The notes beneath the pieces were generated by a model. It saw only the letters and a program-made list of their open reading frames with translations, was not told where the DNA came from and did no database searches. From Bacteroidales bacterium (lineage in GTDB: Bacteria > Bacteroidota > Bacteroidia > Bacteroidales > UBA3663): a stretch of 64,000 nt of DNA. The stretch spans positions 62,001-126,000 of the forward strand of contig JAFYZW010000083.1 of NCBI GenBank assembly GCA_017548545.1. The letters run 5' to 3'. Position numbers and translations under genes: made by a program. Shown one piece after another: positions 51,101 to 59,414 of this stretch (within the stretch, counting starts at the first letter, position 1; each line of letters starts with the position of its first letter).

Positions 51101-52206
51101 AGGATAAGAAGCACATCTTCGAACTCTTTTACCGTTCGAAAGACAACAGCACCCAAGCTATCGGCTCAGGCATTGGCCTGAACCTCGTGAGGGCGCTGAC
51201 TAACCTGCACCATGGAAATATTGAGGTGGAAGATAACCCGGAGGGACAGGGGACAGTATTCATTATCTCGCTACCTACTGGTAATGATGCCTATACGGAC
51301 AAGGAAAAGATCTCGAAACAGAACTTGGGTGCTGAATTGACAGACAACTTTAATGCTGTCACGATAGCGAAAAAGGCAGTAGGAAAGACGATGGAAGATT
51401 CTTCGGTGGAGTCCAACCGTTACCTGCGACGTATCCTGGTGGTTGAAGACGAAGATGACGTGCGCAATTATCTGGAATCGGAACTGCGACCCTACTATCG
51501 GGTAACGACAAGTCTGAATGGCCGTGAGGCGCTCGAGAAACTGTTGGAGCATGCCGATGCCTATGACCTGGTGCTCAGTGATGTGATGATGCCCGGGATG
51601 GATGGTGTGGAACTTTGCCGCTATATACGTAGCAATGTGCTGCTCAATCACTTGCCAGTGGTGCTGCTTACAGCAAGATCAAGCGACGAAGACCGGTTGA
51701 AGAGCCTTGAAATCGGTGCCAATGCCTTTATCTCGAAGCCATTCAACGTGGAAATACTACTTATGACAATCAAGAACCTCATTGAGGAGCATGCACGCCT
51801 GCGCAGTTCGTTCAGCGGTTCGCAGCTTCCTGCCAACCAGGTCGATACGCCTGAACTGCAGTCGCCCGACCAGCGTCTGCTGCAACGCATCCTCAAGGTA
51901 GTGAACGACAACTTGAGCAATTCAGAACTGACCAGCGAGATGATTGCCGACAAGGTGGGATTGAGCCGTGTGCACCTCTACCGCAAGCTCAAGGAACTCA
52001 CCAACCAGACGGCACGCAGTTATATACGCAACATCCGATTGGCAAAGGCCGCTGAACTGTTGACACAGCGCAAGATGTCGATTGCCGAGGTGGCTTATGA
52101 GGTGGGCTTTTCCAGTCCCAATAACTTCGCTACCGCCTTTAAGGAAATGTATGGTTTGACCCCCACTGCCTATAACGAGAAGCATTATTTGGGAAAGGAA
52201 CCATAA
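48199..52206 (+). CDS. Hybrid two-component system sensor/response regulator (HTCS)
   Basis: The 1335-residue protein combines a whole signalling pathway. A signal segment is followed by two periplasmic propellers of Reg_prop repeats (WVVTEDGLCRFDG, LWVGTDNGGVYGLN, LWVSSGKGISKLN) and a Y_Y_Y domain. A membrane helix lies at about 757-780, then HisKA (NLAHEIRTPMTLV, His814), HATPase (INLLSNSIKYT; GSGIGLNLV), a receiver (SDVMMPGMDG, Asp1128) and an AraC-type DNA-binding end. HTCS proteins usually sense a glycan fragment and switch on a polysaccharide-utilisation locus, but no susC/susD pair is present here. Confidence 0.95.
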   Translation: MLHKLISCRRTSIAVLTFVMALIAHEANAKLNLLYTTENNLPNSLVNQVEESADEMIWVVTEDGLCRFDGSQFVTYTDDSNNPHSLQSNVVRAICTDDDGHVLVGTMGGVQMYRPETDDFTRVICDTLQGIRPVNVSHLTRLANGDFIACGNNTFTIHIDEDGEPHALANVLTKELGASICCCQDYLGNIWATSLVRGLHRLNNQGILEEITLSDGNKGFNELLTGPDGVVYLGGVDRGLYKYNNVTQQIEEITRPEDNYRVCELRCVPGKQQLYVCTDGEGVKILDCLTGQLMDFDFDDAQMEAGTQKVHSLTTSRNGDIWMAIYQKGVLVVSRNPFDFHYFGPHSLRYNNIGDRCVTSLIRSHEGILWVGTDNGGVYGLNSQGETVAYYPCNSGPGSVPTALISLYEDSRHRVWFGSYGQGGGMMDVKTGVCHYIPLENQRSNTSNIYDFEEDERGNVWVASMGNGILKYDEQRRTFVRQNLPASCNWAGALCYDAVTGQLYVGTYSGLMIINKLDSEMTCEQYYPDLVVYSITCISATQISLCTNAGLIVFDTQKRCGQVYTTQEGLPTDNIFASQTDGEGNLWVSSGKGISKLNLSQRTITNYTSREGLQFNEFYKNVSMRDDDGTLWFGGTEGINWFNPQEIRKNETMVEARVVRFSTDLNNILPDKDGVYQLEERDRSFSIELATRPIMQTFSVAYLYAMDNDAWQTLPPSVNRVTFSRISSGKHTFRFQTDVDGKLSPVKTVQILVARPWFLKWWALLIWLAIFSIIVWLVIQQLRRRYRETRLRMKHAREVAIKEEKLQFFMNLAHEIRTPMTLVVSPLQKLMSNDTDSERQRSYQIIDRNANRVLGLINELMDLRKIDKAQMHLQCQQLLPAQLLQYLCDTVLDLTQERQINLKYNNLLPDGFTTWIDKGCFDKIVINLLSNSIKYTPRGGRITVESKLSPENMLQISVTDTGVGITPEDKKHIFELFYRSKDNSTQAIGSGIGLNLVRALTNLHHGNIEVEDNPEGQGTVFIISLPTGNDAYTDKEKISKQNLGAELTDNFNAVTIAKKAVGKTMEDSSVESNRYLRRILVVEDEDDVRNYLESELRPYYRVTTSLNGREALEKLLEHADAYDLVLSDVMMPGMDGVELCRYIRSNVLLNHLPVVLLTARSSDEDRLKSLEIGANAFISKPFNVEILLMTIKNLIEEHARLRSSFSGSQLPANQVDTPELQSPDQRLLQRILKVVNDNLSNSELTSEMIADKVGLSRVHLYRKLKELTNQTARSYIRNIRLAKAAELLTQRKMSIAEVAYEVGFSSPNNFATAFKEMYGLTPTAYNEKHYLGKEP

Positions 52207-52250
52207 ACGAGGTTCTAGCTGAACAGTTGGACAATTTCGCAAGGACACAA

Positions 52251-52280
52251 AAAGGAGCAGGCCATTCGACCTGCTCCTTT
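52251..52280. terminator. Bidirectional terminator between HTCS and peptide transporter
   Basis: AAAGGAGCAGG (52251-52261) pairs with 52270-52280, with A-run and T-run on opposite sides. It lies between two convergent genes. Confidence 0.8.
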
Positions 52281-52313
52281 TATAATTAGTTTATCTTTGA
52301 TACAAATGCTGTA

Positions 52314-53885
52314 TCAGCAAGCAACTTTTTCGAGCCACTTGACCATGCCGAACATGACGGCCATCGAGATGAGGCAGACGATGAGGAACACTGCCCAGCA
52401 CCACTGGATGGGCCATGCGTTGTACATGACGGGGCCAAGCCAGATCATCAGATTGCCGATGGCAGTGGCACCGAGCCAGAGACCTTGGCAGAGACCTACC
52501 ATGTGACGCGGAGCGACCTTCGAAACGAAGCTCAAGCCGAGTGGTGAGATGAAGAGCTCGGCCACAGTAAGGAAGAAGTAGGTCACGATGAGTACCCAAG
52601 GAGAAGCCTTGGCCAGGCCTGCTGCAGCCATGCTGGCAGCATCGAGTGCGCGGAACTCATCACCCGAAGGATAATTGCTGAACATCGAGAAGAGCATCAG
52701 GAAGAGGTAGGCACAGCCTGCGATACCCATGCCGATACCAATCTTACGTGGAGTAGAGATGGCCTTGCCCTTGGCAGCCAGACTTCCAAAGATCCACATG
52801 ATGATGGGGGTGAGCACAATCACGAAGAACGGATTGAGCGCCTGCCAGATTTCGGGAGCGATGGAGTCGGTCTTGACGAAGTCGCGGGCGAAGACGCTCA
52901 GCGACTGTCCGTTCTGATGGAACGAGAACCAGAAGAAGATGGCGATACCAAGCACAGCAAAGAGTGCGTAGAGACGCTGCTTGATTTCGGTAGCCATGGT
53001 GCGCTTCTCTTCTTCGGTATATTCGACAACAGCGGCAGCTACTTTCTTGGCTGGCTGTGGGAAGATATGCTTGTAAGCGAGGAAGATAGCGAGCGAGATT
53101 AGCATGGCAATCACCGAAGCGATGAACGAGTAGTGGATGCCCTGGTTGAAGACAGTGATGTAATCGTGGCTGAATGCAGCATTGTCGACAAAGTTGTAAC
53201 CGGGGAGGAGCACCTTGTCGAGCGTCTCGGTGAACTTGGTGGTTACCTGGCCATCGGCGAGGAATTGGTGGCAGAGTGCCGGCATATCGGCATTATAGAC
53301 AAGAGCGTGCTTGGTGAGCCACCACTGACGGAGTAATGGAGCAATGAAAGGAGCGAACAGACCGCCGATGTTGATGAACACGTAAAAGATCTGGAAGCCC
53401 GAGTCACGCTTGTCCTTGGCAATCTGGAGGGCTTCAGGACCTTCCTTGGCAGCTTCGGCCTCATATTCGTCGTACATCTTGCCGACGATGGCCTGCAGAT
53501 TACCCTTGAAAAGACCGTTGCCGAATGCGATGGCAAGCAGGGCAACACAAGTGAAGATGAGAATGCCCCACCAGCTGCCGCTGAAATCCGTCTGGCTGAA
53601 TACGGGGATGGCGAGGGCGATGTAGCCTAACGCCATGATGACCAGACCCCACTGGATGGTGCGGTTGTAGTTCTGTGTGCGGTCGGCGATGATGCCGCCC
53701 ACTAGACTCAGCACATAGATGCCGAAGTAAAACACTGAATAGATAATGCCGGCGGTACCGTCGGAGAGGCCGAATTTCGACACTAGGAACAGCAGGAGCA
53801 CTGCGTTCATGATGTAGTAGCCGAAACGCTCGCCCATGTTGGCCAGCGCGGCAGGGATGAGACCCTTGGGATGACTTTTGAACAT
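52314..53885 (-). CDS. POT-family peptide MFS transporter (first paralog)
   Basis: The 523-residue membrane protein (about 14 helices) carries POT family features: ALANMGERFGYY near residue 15, GNGLFKGNLQAIVGKMYD and FQIFYVFINIGGLFAPFIAP. POT proteins import di- and tripeptides with protons across the inner membrane. The usual motif 1, ExxERF, reads NMGERF here. ATG 53885 (MFKSHPKG) is chosen by alignment with the paralog's MFEGQPKG. It is transcribed divergently from that paralog. Confidence 0.9.
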   Translation of the reverse strand: MFKSHPKGLIPAALANMGERFGYYIMNAVLLLFLVSKFGLSDGTAGIIYSVFYFGIYVLSLVGGIIADRTQNYNRTIQWGLVIMALGYIALAIPVFSQTDFSGSWWGILIFTCVALLAIAFGNGLFKGNLQAIVGKMYDEYEAEAAKEGPEALQIAKDKRDSGFQIFYVFINIGGLFAPFIAPLLRQWWLTKHALVYNADMPALCHQFLADGQVTTKFTETLDKVLLPGYNFVDNAAFSHDYITVFNQGIHYSFIASVIAMLISLAIFLAYKHIFPQPAKKVAAAVVEYTEEEKRTMATEIKQRLYALFAVLGIAIFFWFSFHQNGQSLSVFARDFVKTDSIAPEIWQALNPFFVIVLTPIIMWIFGSLAAKGKAISTPRKIGIGMGIAGCAYLFLMLFSMFSNYPSGDEFRALDAASMAAAGLAKASPWVLIVTYFFLTVAELFISPLGLSFVSKVAPRHMVGLCQGLWLGATAIGNLMIWLGPVMYNAWPIQWCWAVFLIVCLISMAVMFGMVKWLEKVAC

Positions 53886-53957
53886 ATTATACAAATAACA
53901 ATTAACAATTAACAAATAACAATTGTGATTTGGTTAATAACAATTGAAATTGCGGTG

Positions 53958-53965
53958 CAAAGATA
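53958..53965 (-). promoter_or_regulatory. -7 promoter element, first peptide transporter
   Basis: TATCTTTG on the minus strand, followed by GCACCG as in the divergent promoter at 54042. The leader carries AATTAACAATTAACAAATAA repeats. Confidence 0.65.
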
Positions 53966-54041
53966 AACAATAAAAATGGCATTTCCAAATATTTGTGAAT
54001 AAATGTGCAAATTAAAATTTGGTAGTTTCAAAAAAACTATG

Positions 54042-54049
54042 TATCTTTG
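54042..54049 (+). promoter_or_regulatory. -7 promoter element, second peptide transporter
   Basis: TATCTTTG followed by GCACCG, 33 bases before the ATG at 54075. Confidence 0.65.
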
Positions 54050-54074
54050 CACCGAAAATAAATTGGTATCAGAT

Positions 54075-55625
54075 ATGTTTGAAGGACAACCCAAGGGCCT
54101 GTATGCTTTGGCATTGGCCAACACCGGTGAGCGTTTTGGCTATTATACCATGCTTGCCATCTTCGCCTTGTTCATGCAGGCCAAGTTCGGATGGGATGAA
54201 GCCCATGCTGGACAGGTTTATGCCATCTTCTTGGCCGTAGTATATTTTGCACCTCTTGTAGGTGGCTGGGTAGCTGACAAGATTGGTTACGGCAAGTGTG
54301 TGGTCGTCGGAATGCTCGTCATGTTTCTGGGTTATCTGGGGCTGGCTATCCCTACGCCAGCTAATACGGCGGGTGCTTGGGCCATGTATGCAGGCTTGGC
54401 AGGAGTGTCGCTTGGCACGGGTCTCTTCAAGGGTAATCTGCAGGTGCTCATCGGCAACCTCTTCGATGACCCACGTTACCAGAGTCGTCGCGATTCGGCT
54501 TTCAGCCTATTTTATATGGCTATCAACATCGGTGCGATGTTTGCACCGTCGATGGCCAAGTGGATCACCAATCAACATTTAGCGGGGAAAGGCTTCGTCT
54601 ATGATGCCGCCAATCAGGATCCTGCCTATCTTGAAGCTCTCTATAGCGGCTATGGACTCTGCTTCGGTGTGGCATGCATTTCGCTGGTGCTTTCGGCCAT
54701 TATCTATTTCTCCTGCCGCAACTGGTTCAAGCATGCTGATGTGACTGCAAAGCAGGCCAAGGTCGCCAACGCCGAGATAGTCGAGCTGACACCCAAGCAG
54801 ACAAGAGACCGTATCTTTGCTCTGCTGCTCGTCTTCGCTGTGGTCATCTTCTTCTGGATGGCTTTCCATCAGAACGGTTCGGCCTTGACCTTCTTTGCCA
54901 AGAGATATACCGACCTTACGGTTACCGGTCCTTTACGCATGGGCTTCAACATCTTTAGTCTGGCCCTTGTCGCTTTGTCCGTTTATACGGGCTTTGGTGC
55001 TGCGGGGGCAAAGACTTCGAAAAACCGTTCTCTGCTGTGGTGTATCACTTTAGTATTGCTGGGTGGTGCATACGCCCTCTATCGCGGCATGTCAGATCCT
55101 ACCCATGCACAACCTTCGGACTTCCAGCAGTTCAACCCGTTCTTCGTAGTGGCACTGACCCCATTCAGCATGCTGTTCTTCGATACATTGGCCAAGAAAG
55201 GAAAGGAAGTAAGTGCTCCAGCTCGTATAGCTTGGGGCATGCTGGTTGCAGGTCTCGGCTTTGCCGTCATCTCGCTTGCCTCTGTTTCCCTGACATCGCC
55301 TATGGACCTTGGTGAAGGCACGCAGAGCATCCTTTCACCAGGATGGCTTATATCGACGTATTTCACCTTGACGTTGGCCGAACTACTCCTTTCGCCCATG
55401 GGTATTTCGTTTGTGACTAAGGTGGCTCCTCCTAAGTACAAGGGATTGATGATGGGTGGCTGGTTCGTGGCAACTGCCATCGGCAATTATCTGAGTTCCA
55501 TTCCGTCGCAACTTTGGAACAAGATACCACTGATGCACAACTGGGGTATCCTCATAGCTCTATGCCTTATTAGTGCTATCGTTATGTTTGCCCTCCTCAA
55601 GAAACTGAAAATGATGACTGCATGA
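54075..55625 (+). CDS. POT-family peptide MFS transporter (second paralog)
   Basis: The 516-residue protein parallels the divergent gene: ALANTGERFGYYTM, GTGLFKGNLQVLIGNLFDD and FSLFYMAINIGAMFAPSMA. About 14 membrane helices are visible. As in its paralog, motif 1 is NxxERF rather than ExxERF. The start follows the alignment (MFEGQPKG). The hypoxanthine phosphoribosyltransferase gene lies 52 bases downstream and may be partly co-transcribed. Confidence 0.9.
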   Translation: MFEGQPKGLYALALANTGERFGYYTMLAIFALFMQAKFGWDEAHAGQVYAIFLAVVYFAPLVGGWVADKIGYGKCVVVGMLVMFLGYLGLAIPTPANTAGAWAMYAGLAGVSLGTGLFKGNLQVLIGNLFDDPRYQSRRDSAFSLFYMAINIGAMFAPSMAKWITNQHLAGKGFVYDAANQDPAYLEALYSGYGLCFGVACISLVLSAIIYFSCRNWFKHADVTAKQAKVANAEIVELTPKQTRDRIFALLLVFAVVIFFWMAFHQNGSALTFFAKRYTDLTVTGPLRMGFNIFSLALVALSVYTGFGAAGAKTSKNRSLLWCITLVLLGGAYALYRGMSDPTHAQPSDFQQFNPFFVVALTPFSMLFFDTLAKKGKEVSAPARIAWGMLVAGLGFAVISLASVSLTSPMDLGEGTQSILSPGWLISTYFTLTLAELLLSPMGISFVTKVAPPKYKGLMMGGWFVATAIGNYLSSIPSQLWNKIPLMHNWGILIALCLISAIVMFALLKKLKMMTA

Positions 55626-55677
55626 ATTATTGGCAGCCAGACTTGGCTACCACTAGAACAATATAATAGTAGTTGTT

Positions 55678-56223
55678 ATGGAATATATCAAAGTATCTGA
55701 CAAAACGTTCAAATCCTATCTCAGCAAGGAGAGGATCCAAGCGGAGGTGACTCGTGTGGCCCAAGAAATATCGAAAGATTTCAGGGGCGTGGAGCGTCCG
55801 CTTTTCGTGTGTGTACTCAATGGTGCCTTTGTCTTTGCTTCCGACCTCTTCCGTCAAATCACCTTGCCGGATGCCGAGATCACGTTCATTCGCATGAAGT
55901 CATACGAAGGCACTCGAACCACGGGAAAGGTAAAGACCATCGTGGGACTGATTGAGAGCGTGGTGGATCGCGATGTCGTGATCGTTGAGGATATTGTAGA
56001 TAGCGGTTATACCATGCAGCGACTCATCTCGCAGCTGGGTGATCTGGGCGCCAGGAGCATCAAGGTGTGTTGCCTGCTCAAAAAGCCTGCAGCTATGAAG
56101 GTGACAGACCTGCAACTCGATTATGTGGCTCTAGAGATACCCAATGACTTCATTGTAGGCTATGGATTGGACTACAATGAGCAGGGACGCAACCTTCCTG
56201 ATATCTGGGTGGTAAGCGAGTGA
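55678..56223 (+). CDS. hpt: Hypoxanthine phosphoribosyltransferase
   Basis: The 181-residue product has the PRPP-binding loop VVIVEDIVDSGYTM, the FVCVLNGAFVFASDL segment and a C-terminal YVALEIPNDFIVGYGLDYNE typical of HPRT. It makes IMP (and GMP) from hypoxanthine or guanine and PRPP in purine salvage. The length is normal. No separate -7 element was found; it may be read through from the transporter gene. Confidence 0.95.
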   Translation: MEYIKVSDKTFKSYLSKERIQAEVTRVAQEISKDFRGVERPLFVCVLNGAFVFASDLFRQITLPDAEITFIRMKSYEGTRTTGKVKTIVGLIESVVDRDVVIVEDIVDSGYTMQRLISQLGDLGARSIKVCCLLKKPAAMKVTDLQLDYVALEIPNDFIVGYGLDYNEQGRNLPDIWVVSE

Positions 56224-56324
56224 GAATTGATTACTTTTGTTGGCAATTTTGAGCTATATTTCTTCAAAATCCAAGTTTTTTGTTGGAAAATTTGTTTTCT
56301 AGATAAAATATTTTTACCTTTGTC

Positions 56325-56332
56325 AAGATTTT
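56325..56332 (+). promoter_or_regulatory. -7 promoter element for adk
   Basis: TACCTTTG lies 48 bases before the ATG at 56380. The region 56224-56379 is otherwise A/T-rich leader. Confidence 0.6.
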
Positions 56333-56379
56333 TATGATTTTTCTAGAAAATAGTTATTCGTTTTTAAGGTGAATAGAGT

Positions 56380-56955
56380 ATGTTGAATATTGTGATTTTC
56401 GGAGCCCCAGGTTCCGGCAAGGGCACCCAGAGTGACAAGATTATTGAGGAGTATGGCGTTGCACATATCTCCACAGGTGACGTGCTACGCGAAGAAATCA
56501 AGAAGGGTACCGAGCTTGGCAAACTTGCCGCCTCATATATTGATGAAGGCAATTTCATTCCAGATTCTCTCATGATCCAGATTCTTGCCGCTGTGCTGGA
56601 TGCCTTGGGCAAGGACATCAAGGGTGTGATCTTCGATGGCTTCCCACGCACTATCCCACAGGCCTTGGCGCTTGATGAAATGCTTGCTGACCGCGATGAG
56701 GAAATATCGACCGTCATTGGTCTTGAGGTCGATGATGCAGAGCTTATCCATCGCATTGTGCTTCGAGGCAGGACCTCGGGACGAGCTGATGATAATGAGC
56801 ATACTGCAAGGCATCGTCTGGAGAATTATCACCACATGACACAGCCTTTGAAGAAATACTATATTGACGAAGGGAAGTATGTCTCTATTCCTGGTGTGGG
56901 TGACATCAATGAAATCTTTTCTCACATCAAGAAGGTCATCGATGCTGTCAAATAG
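56380..56955 (+). CDS. adk: Adenylate kinase
   Basis: The 191-residue enzyme has the P-loop GAPGSGKGTQ, ISTGDVLREE, the FDGFPRTIPQALAL segment and RGRTSGRADD leading into a short LID without zinc Cys. It interconverts ATP + AMP and 2 ADP in the cytosol. It is a monocistronic unit with its own promoter and terminator. Confidence 0.97.
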   Translation: MLNIVIFGAPGSGKGTQSDKIIEEYGVAHISTGDVLREEIKKGTELGKLAASYIDEGNFIPDSLMIQILAAVLDALGKDIKGVIFDGFPRTIPQALALDEMLADRDEEISTVIGLEVDDAELIHRIVLRGRTSGRADDNEHTARHRLENYHHMTQPLKKYYIDEGKYVSIPGVGDINEIFSHIKKVIDAVK

Positions 56956-56982
56956 GAACGCATCTATCTTCTCGAATGTCAT

Positions 56983-57020
56983 AACCCCTGCCGCAGCCTC
57001 CTGTGACAGGGGTTCGTTTT
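56983..57020 (+). terminator. Intrinsic terminator after adk
   Basis: AACCCCTG (56983-56990) pairs with CAGGGGTT (57007-57014), followed by CGTTTT. Confidence 0.7.
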
Positions 57021-57093
57021 GACAACGAATGTGAAAAAGAAATTATTTTGGAAAATATTAGGGGAAATATTTGCAGAATTCGCGAAAATGTGC

Positions 57094-57101
57094 TATCTTT
57101 G
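57094..57101 (+). promoter_or_regulatory. -7 promoter element for the ruvX-def-recA run
   Basis: TATCTTTG lies 31 bases before the ATG at 57125. Confidence 0.65.
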
Positions 57102-57124
57102 CACGCGATAGAAAACTGACCGTT

Positions 57125-57580
57125 ATGGGACGCATCCTCAGTATCGATTATGGACGCAAGCGCACGGGCTTGGCTGTCACCGATCCGTTGCAGATCATTG
57201 CCAACGGACTGACTACTGTTCCTACAAAGGAACTTGAGAAATGGTTGATGGATTACATCCCACGGGAGGGAGTGGAGCGTGTGGTTGTGGGGATGCCACG
57301 ACGAATGAGTGGCGAGATGAGCGAATCGTGGCAATACATCGAGCCTTTCCTCAATCGTCTGCATACGTTGCTGCCCGATTTGCCCATCGAACTGGTGGAT
57401 GAGCGCTTCACCTCGAAGCTCGCTTCGCAGACTATCTTGATGAGCGGCGTAGGCAAGCAGCGCCGCCGTGAGGACAAGGGCATGATTGACGAGGTTTCGG
57501 CCACTATCATCCTTCAGCAGTGGATGGACAACCGATCTATGCCTAGCTATACGGCGGTGATGTTCCCTTTGAAAGACTAG
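57125..57580 (+). CDS. ruvX: RuvX/YqgF-type Holliday-junction resolvase-like nuclease
   Basis: The 151-residue protein has the RNase H-like start ILSIDYGRKRTGLAVTD, VERVVVGMPRR, VDERFTSKLA and a C-terminal GMIDEVSATIILQQW carrying the last catalytic Asp. YqgF proteins process the 5' end of 16S pre-rRNA and resemble Holliday-junction resolvases. The stop codon TAG is formed by the first unit of the CTAGA repeat array. Its start is set by the ATG after the -7 box. Confidence 0.93.
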   Translation: MGRILSIDYGRKRTGLAVTDPLQIIANGLTTVPTKELEKWLMDYIPREGVERVVVGMPRRMSGEMSESWQYIEPFLNRLHTLLPDLPIELVDERFTSKLASQTILMSGVGKQRRREDKGMIDEVSATIILQQWMDNRSMPSYTAVMFPLKD

Positions 57581-57630
57581 ATGCTCTAGATATTCTAGAC
57601 GCTCTAGAGACTCTAGATAATCTAGAAAAA
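57577..57630. repeat. 9-bp-period CTAGAnnnT array between ruvX and def
   Basis: Six units in register: CTAGATGCT, CTAGATATT, CTAGACGCT, CTAGAGACT, CTAGATAAT and CTAGAAAAA. The ruvX stop lies in the first unit, and the def ATG is 17 bases after the last. The same unit occurs at 16474-16514. Confidence 0.9.
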
Positions 57631-57646
57631 AGAAAATAACGATAAT

Positions 57647-58201
57647 ATGATACTACCAATTTACTTATATGGCGAGCCGGTGCTCCGTAAGGAAGCCGAG
57701 GAAGTGCCCGAGGACTATCCAGAACTCAAGACACTCGCTGAAAATATGTTCCAGACGATGGAGAAGGCCAATGGCGTAGGTCTGGCGGCTCCGCAGGTGG
57801 GATTAGCCTTGCGCATGTTTGTGGTTGATGGCAACGGACTAGCCGAGGATTATCCTGAGTGCCGGGGTGTGCGTCGTTGCATGATCAATCCTGAGATTGT
57901 GGAAGAGAGCAAGGAGACCAATGTCAAGGATGAAGGATGCCTTTCGATCCCTGGCGTTTATGAAGGTGTGAAGCGTCCCGATTGGATTGTTATCAACTAT
58001 CTTGACGAGAATCTTGTGGAGCATGAGGAACGCCTTGATGGTTTTGCTGCCCGCATGGTGTTGCATGAGTATGACCACCTCGATGGAAAGATGTTCATCG
58101 ATAAAGTATCACCACTGCGCAGACCATTCATCAAGAACAAACTCCAGGCCATCCTTAAAGGCAAGAACCACCCTGACTACAAGCATTGCTCACTGCGATG
58201 A
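57647..58201 (+). CDS. def: Peptide deformylase
   Basis: The 184-residue metalloenzyme shows all three motifs: GVGLAAPQVG, EGCLSIPGV (metal-ligand Cys) and HEYDHLDG (two metal His and catalytic Glu). It removes the N-formyl group from new proteins. It begins 66 bases after ruvX, with the repeat array in the gap, and recA follows 50 bases later. Confidence 0.97.
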   Translation: MILPIYLYGEPVLRKEAEEVPEDYPELKTLAENMFQTMEKANGVGLAAPQVGLALRMFVVDGNGLAEDYPECRGVRRCMINPEIVEESKETNVKDEGCLSIPGVYEGVKRPDWIVINYLDENLVEHEERLDGFAARMVLHEYDHLDGKMFIDKVSPLRRPFIKNKLQAILKGKNHPDYKHCSLR

Positions 58202-58251
58202 CTTGGGAGTTATTTTCAACATCGATTCTATAATTTTAATTCCTAATAAAA

Positions 58252-59319
58252 ATGGCAAAGGTACAGAAAGAAACCGCCCCATTGAGCGACAAGATGAAAG
58301 CGTTGCAGATGGCGATGGAAAAGATTGACAAGACCTTCGGTAAAGGTTCCATCATGCGTATGGGCGAAGAGAAGGTTGAAGAGGTAGAGGTGATTCCTAC
58401 GGGTTCGATTGGTTTGAATGCAGCTCTTGGCGTAGGAGGTTATCCCAAGGGACGCATTATCGAGATCTATGGTCCGGAATCATCTGGTAAGACCACATTG
58501 GCCATCCATGCTATTGCTGAGGCTCAGAAGAAAGGTGGTATTGCAGCCTTCATCGATGCTGAGCATGCTTTTGATCGCTTCTATGCCGAGAAGCTGGGTG
58601 TCGATACTGACAATCTGCTTATCTCGCAGCCCGACAATGGGGAACAGGCACTCGAAATTGCCGACAACCTGATTCGTTCGGCAGCTATCGATATCATAGT
58701 CATTGACTCGGTGGCTGCATTGACACCAAAGGCCGAGATTGAGGGCGACATGGGAGACAACAAAGTAGGTCTGCAGGCACGTTTGATGAGCCAGGCGTTG
58801 CGCAAGCTTACCTCAGCCATCAACCAAACCAAGACCGTGTGCATCTTCATCAATCAGCTTCGTGAGAAGATTGGTATCATGTTTGGTAATCCGGAGACTA
58901 CCACGGGTGGCAATGCCTTGAAGTTCTATGCATCGGTACGCCTCGATATCCGTCGTGTCACCAGCATCAAGTCGGGTGATCAGGTATTGGGCAATCAGGT
59001 GCGTGTGAAGGTTGTCAAAAATAAGGTGGCTCCTCCTTTCCGCAAGGCAGAGTTTGACATTATGTTTGGCGAGGGTATCAGCCGTTCTGGTGAGATCGTC
59101 GATCTTGGTGTAGAATATGGTGTAATCAAGAAAAGCGGTTCATTCTTCAGCTACAATGGTACCAAGCTGGCTCAGGGACGTGATGCTACCAAACAGCTCA
59201 TGCTCGACAATCCGGAGTTGGCTGACGAGATCGAGGCTCTCATCATGAACAAGCTCAAAGGCACCGAGTTACCCGAGGAACCACTGACTGCGGAAGAGAC
59301 GGCTGCTAGCGAGTATTGA
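58252..59319 (+). CDS. recA: Recombinase RecA
   Basis: The 355-residue protein carries [10 protein letters not shown], the Walker [10 protein letters not shown], Walker [16 protein letters not shown] and the RecA signature [14 protein letters not shown]. It drives strand exchange and LexA-type cleavage. The length is standard. No SOS box was recognised upstream; it appears to be transcribed with def or from the short gap before it. Confidence 0.98.
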   Translation: MAKVQKETAPLSDKMKALQMAMEKIDKTFGKGSIMRMGEEKVEEVEVIPTGSIGLNAALGVGGYPKGRIIEIYGPESSGKTTLAIHAIAEAQKKGGIAAFIDAEHAFDRFYAEKLGVDTDNLLISQPDNGEQALEIADNLIRSAAIDIIVIDSVAALTPKAEIEGDMGDNKVGLQARLMSQALRKLTSAINQTKTVCIFINQLREKIGIMFGNPETTTGGNALKFYASVRLDIRRVTSIKSGDQVLGNQVRVKVVKNKVAPPFRKAEFDIMFGEGISRSGEIVDLGVEYGVIKKSGSFFSYNGTKLAQGRDATKQLMLDNPELADEIEALIMNKLKGTELPEEPLTAEETAASEY

Positions 59320-59346
59320 TATTCCCGAAGAACGAAAAGAAAAAAC

Positions 59347-59382
59347 CAGAGGCAACGTGAACGAGCTATCACGTTGCCTCTG
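59347..59382. terminator. Terminator between recA and the minus-strand secreted gene
   Basis: A perfect 14-bp stem (59347-59360 with 59369-59382) has an 8-base loop. T-rich sequence follows on the minus strand (GGTTTTTTC), so it fits best as terminator of the gene at 59415-60047, and may also stop recA transcripts. Confidence 0.8.
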
Positions 59383-59414
59383 AACTATTAATAATATGTG
59401 TGTGTAAGTATTTC

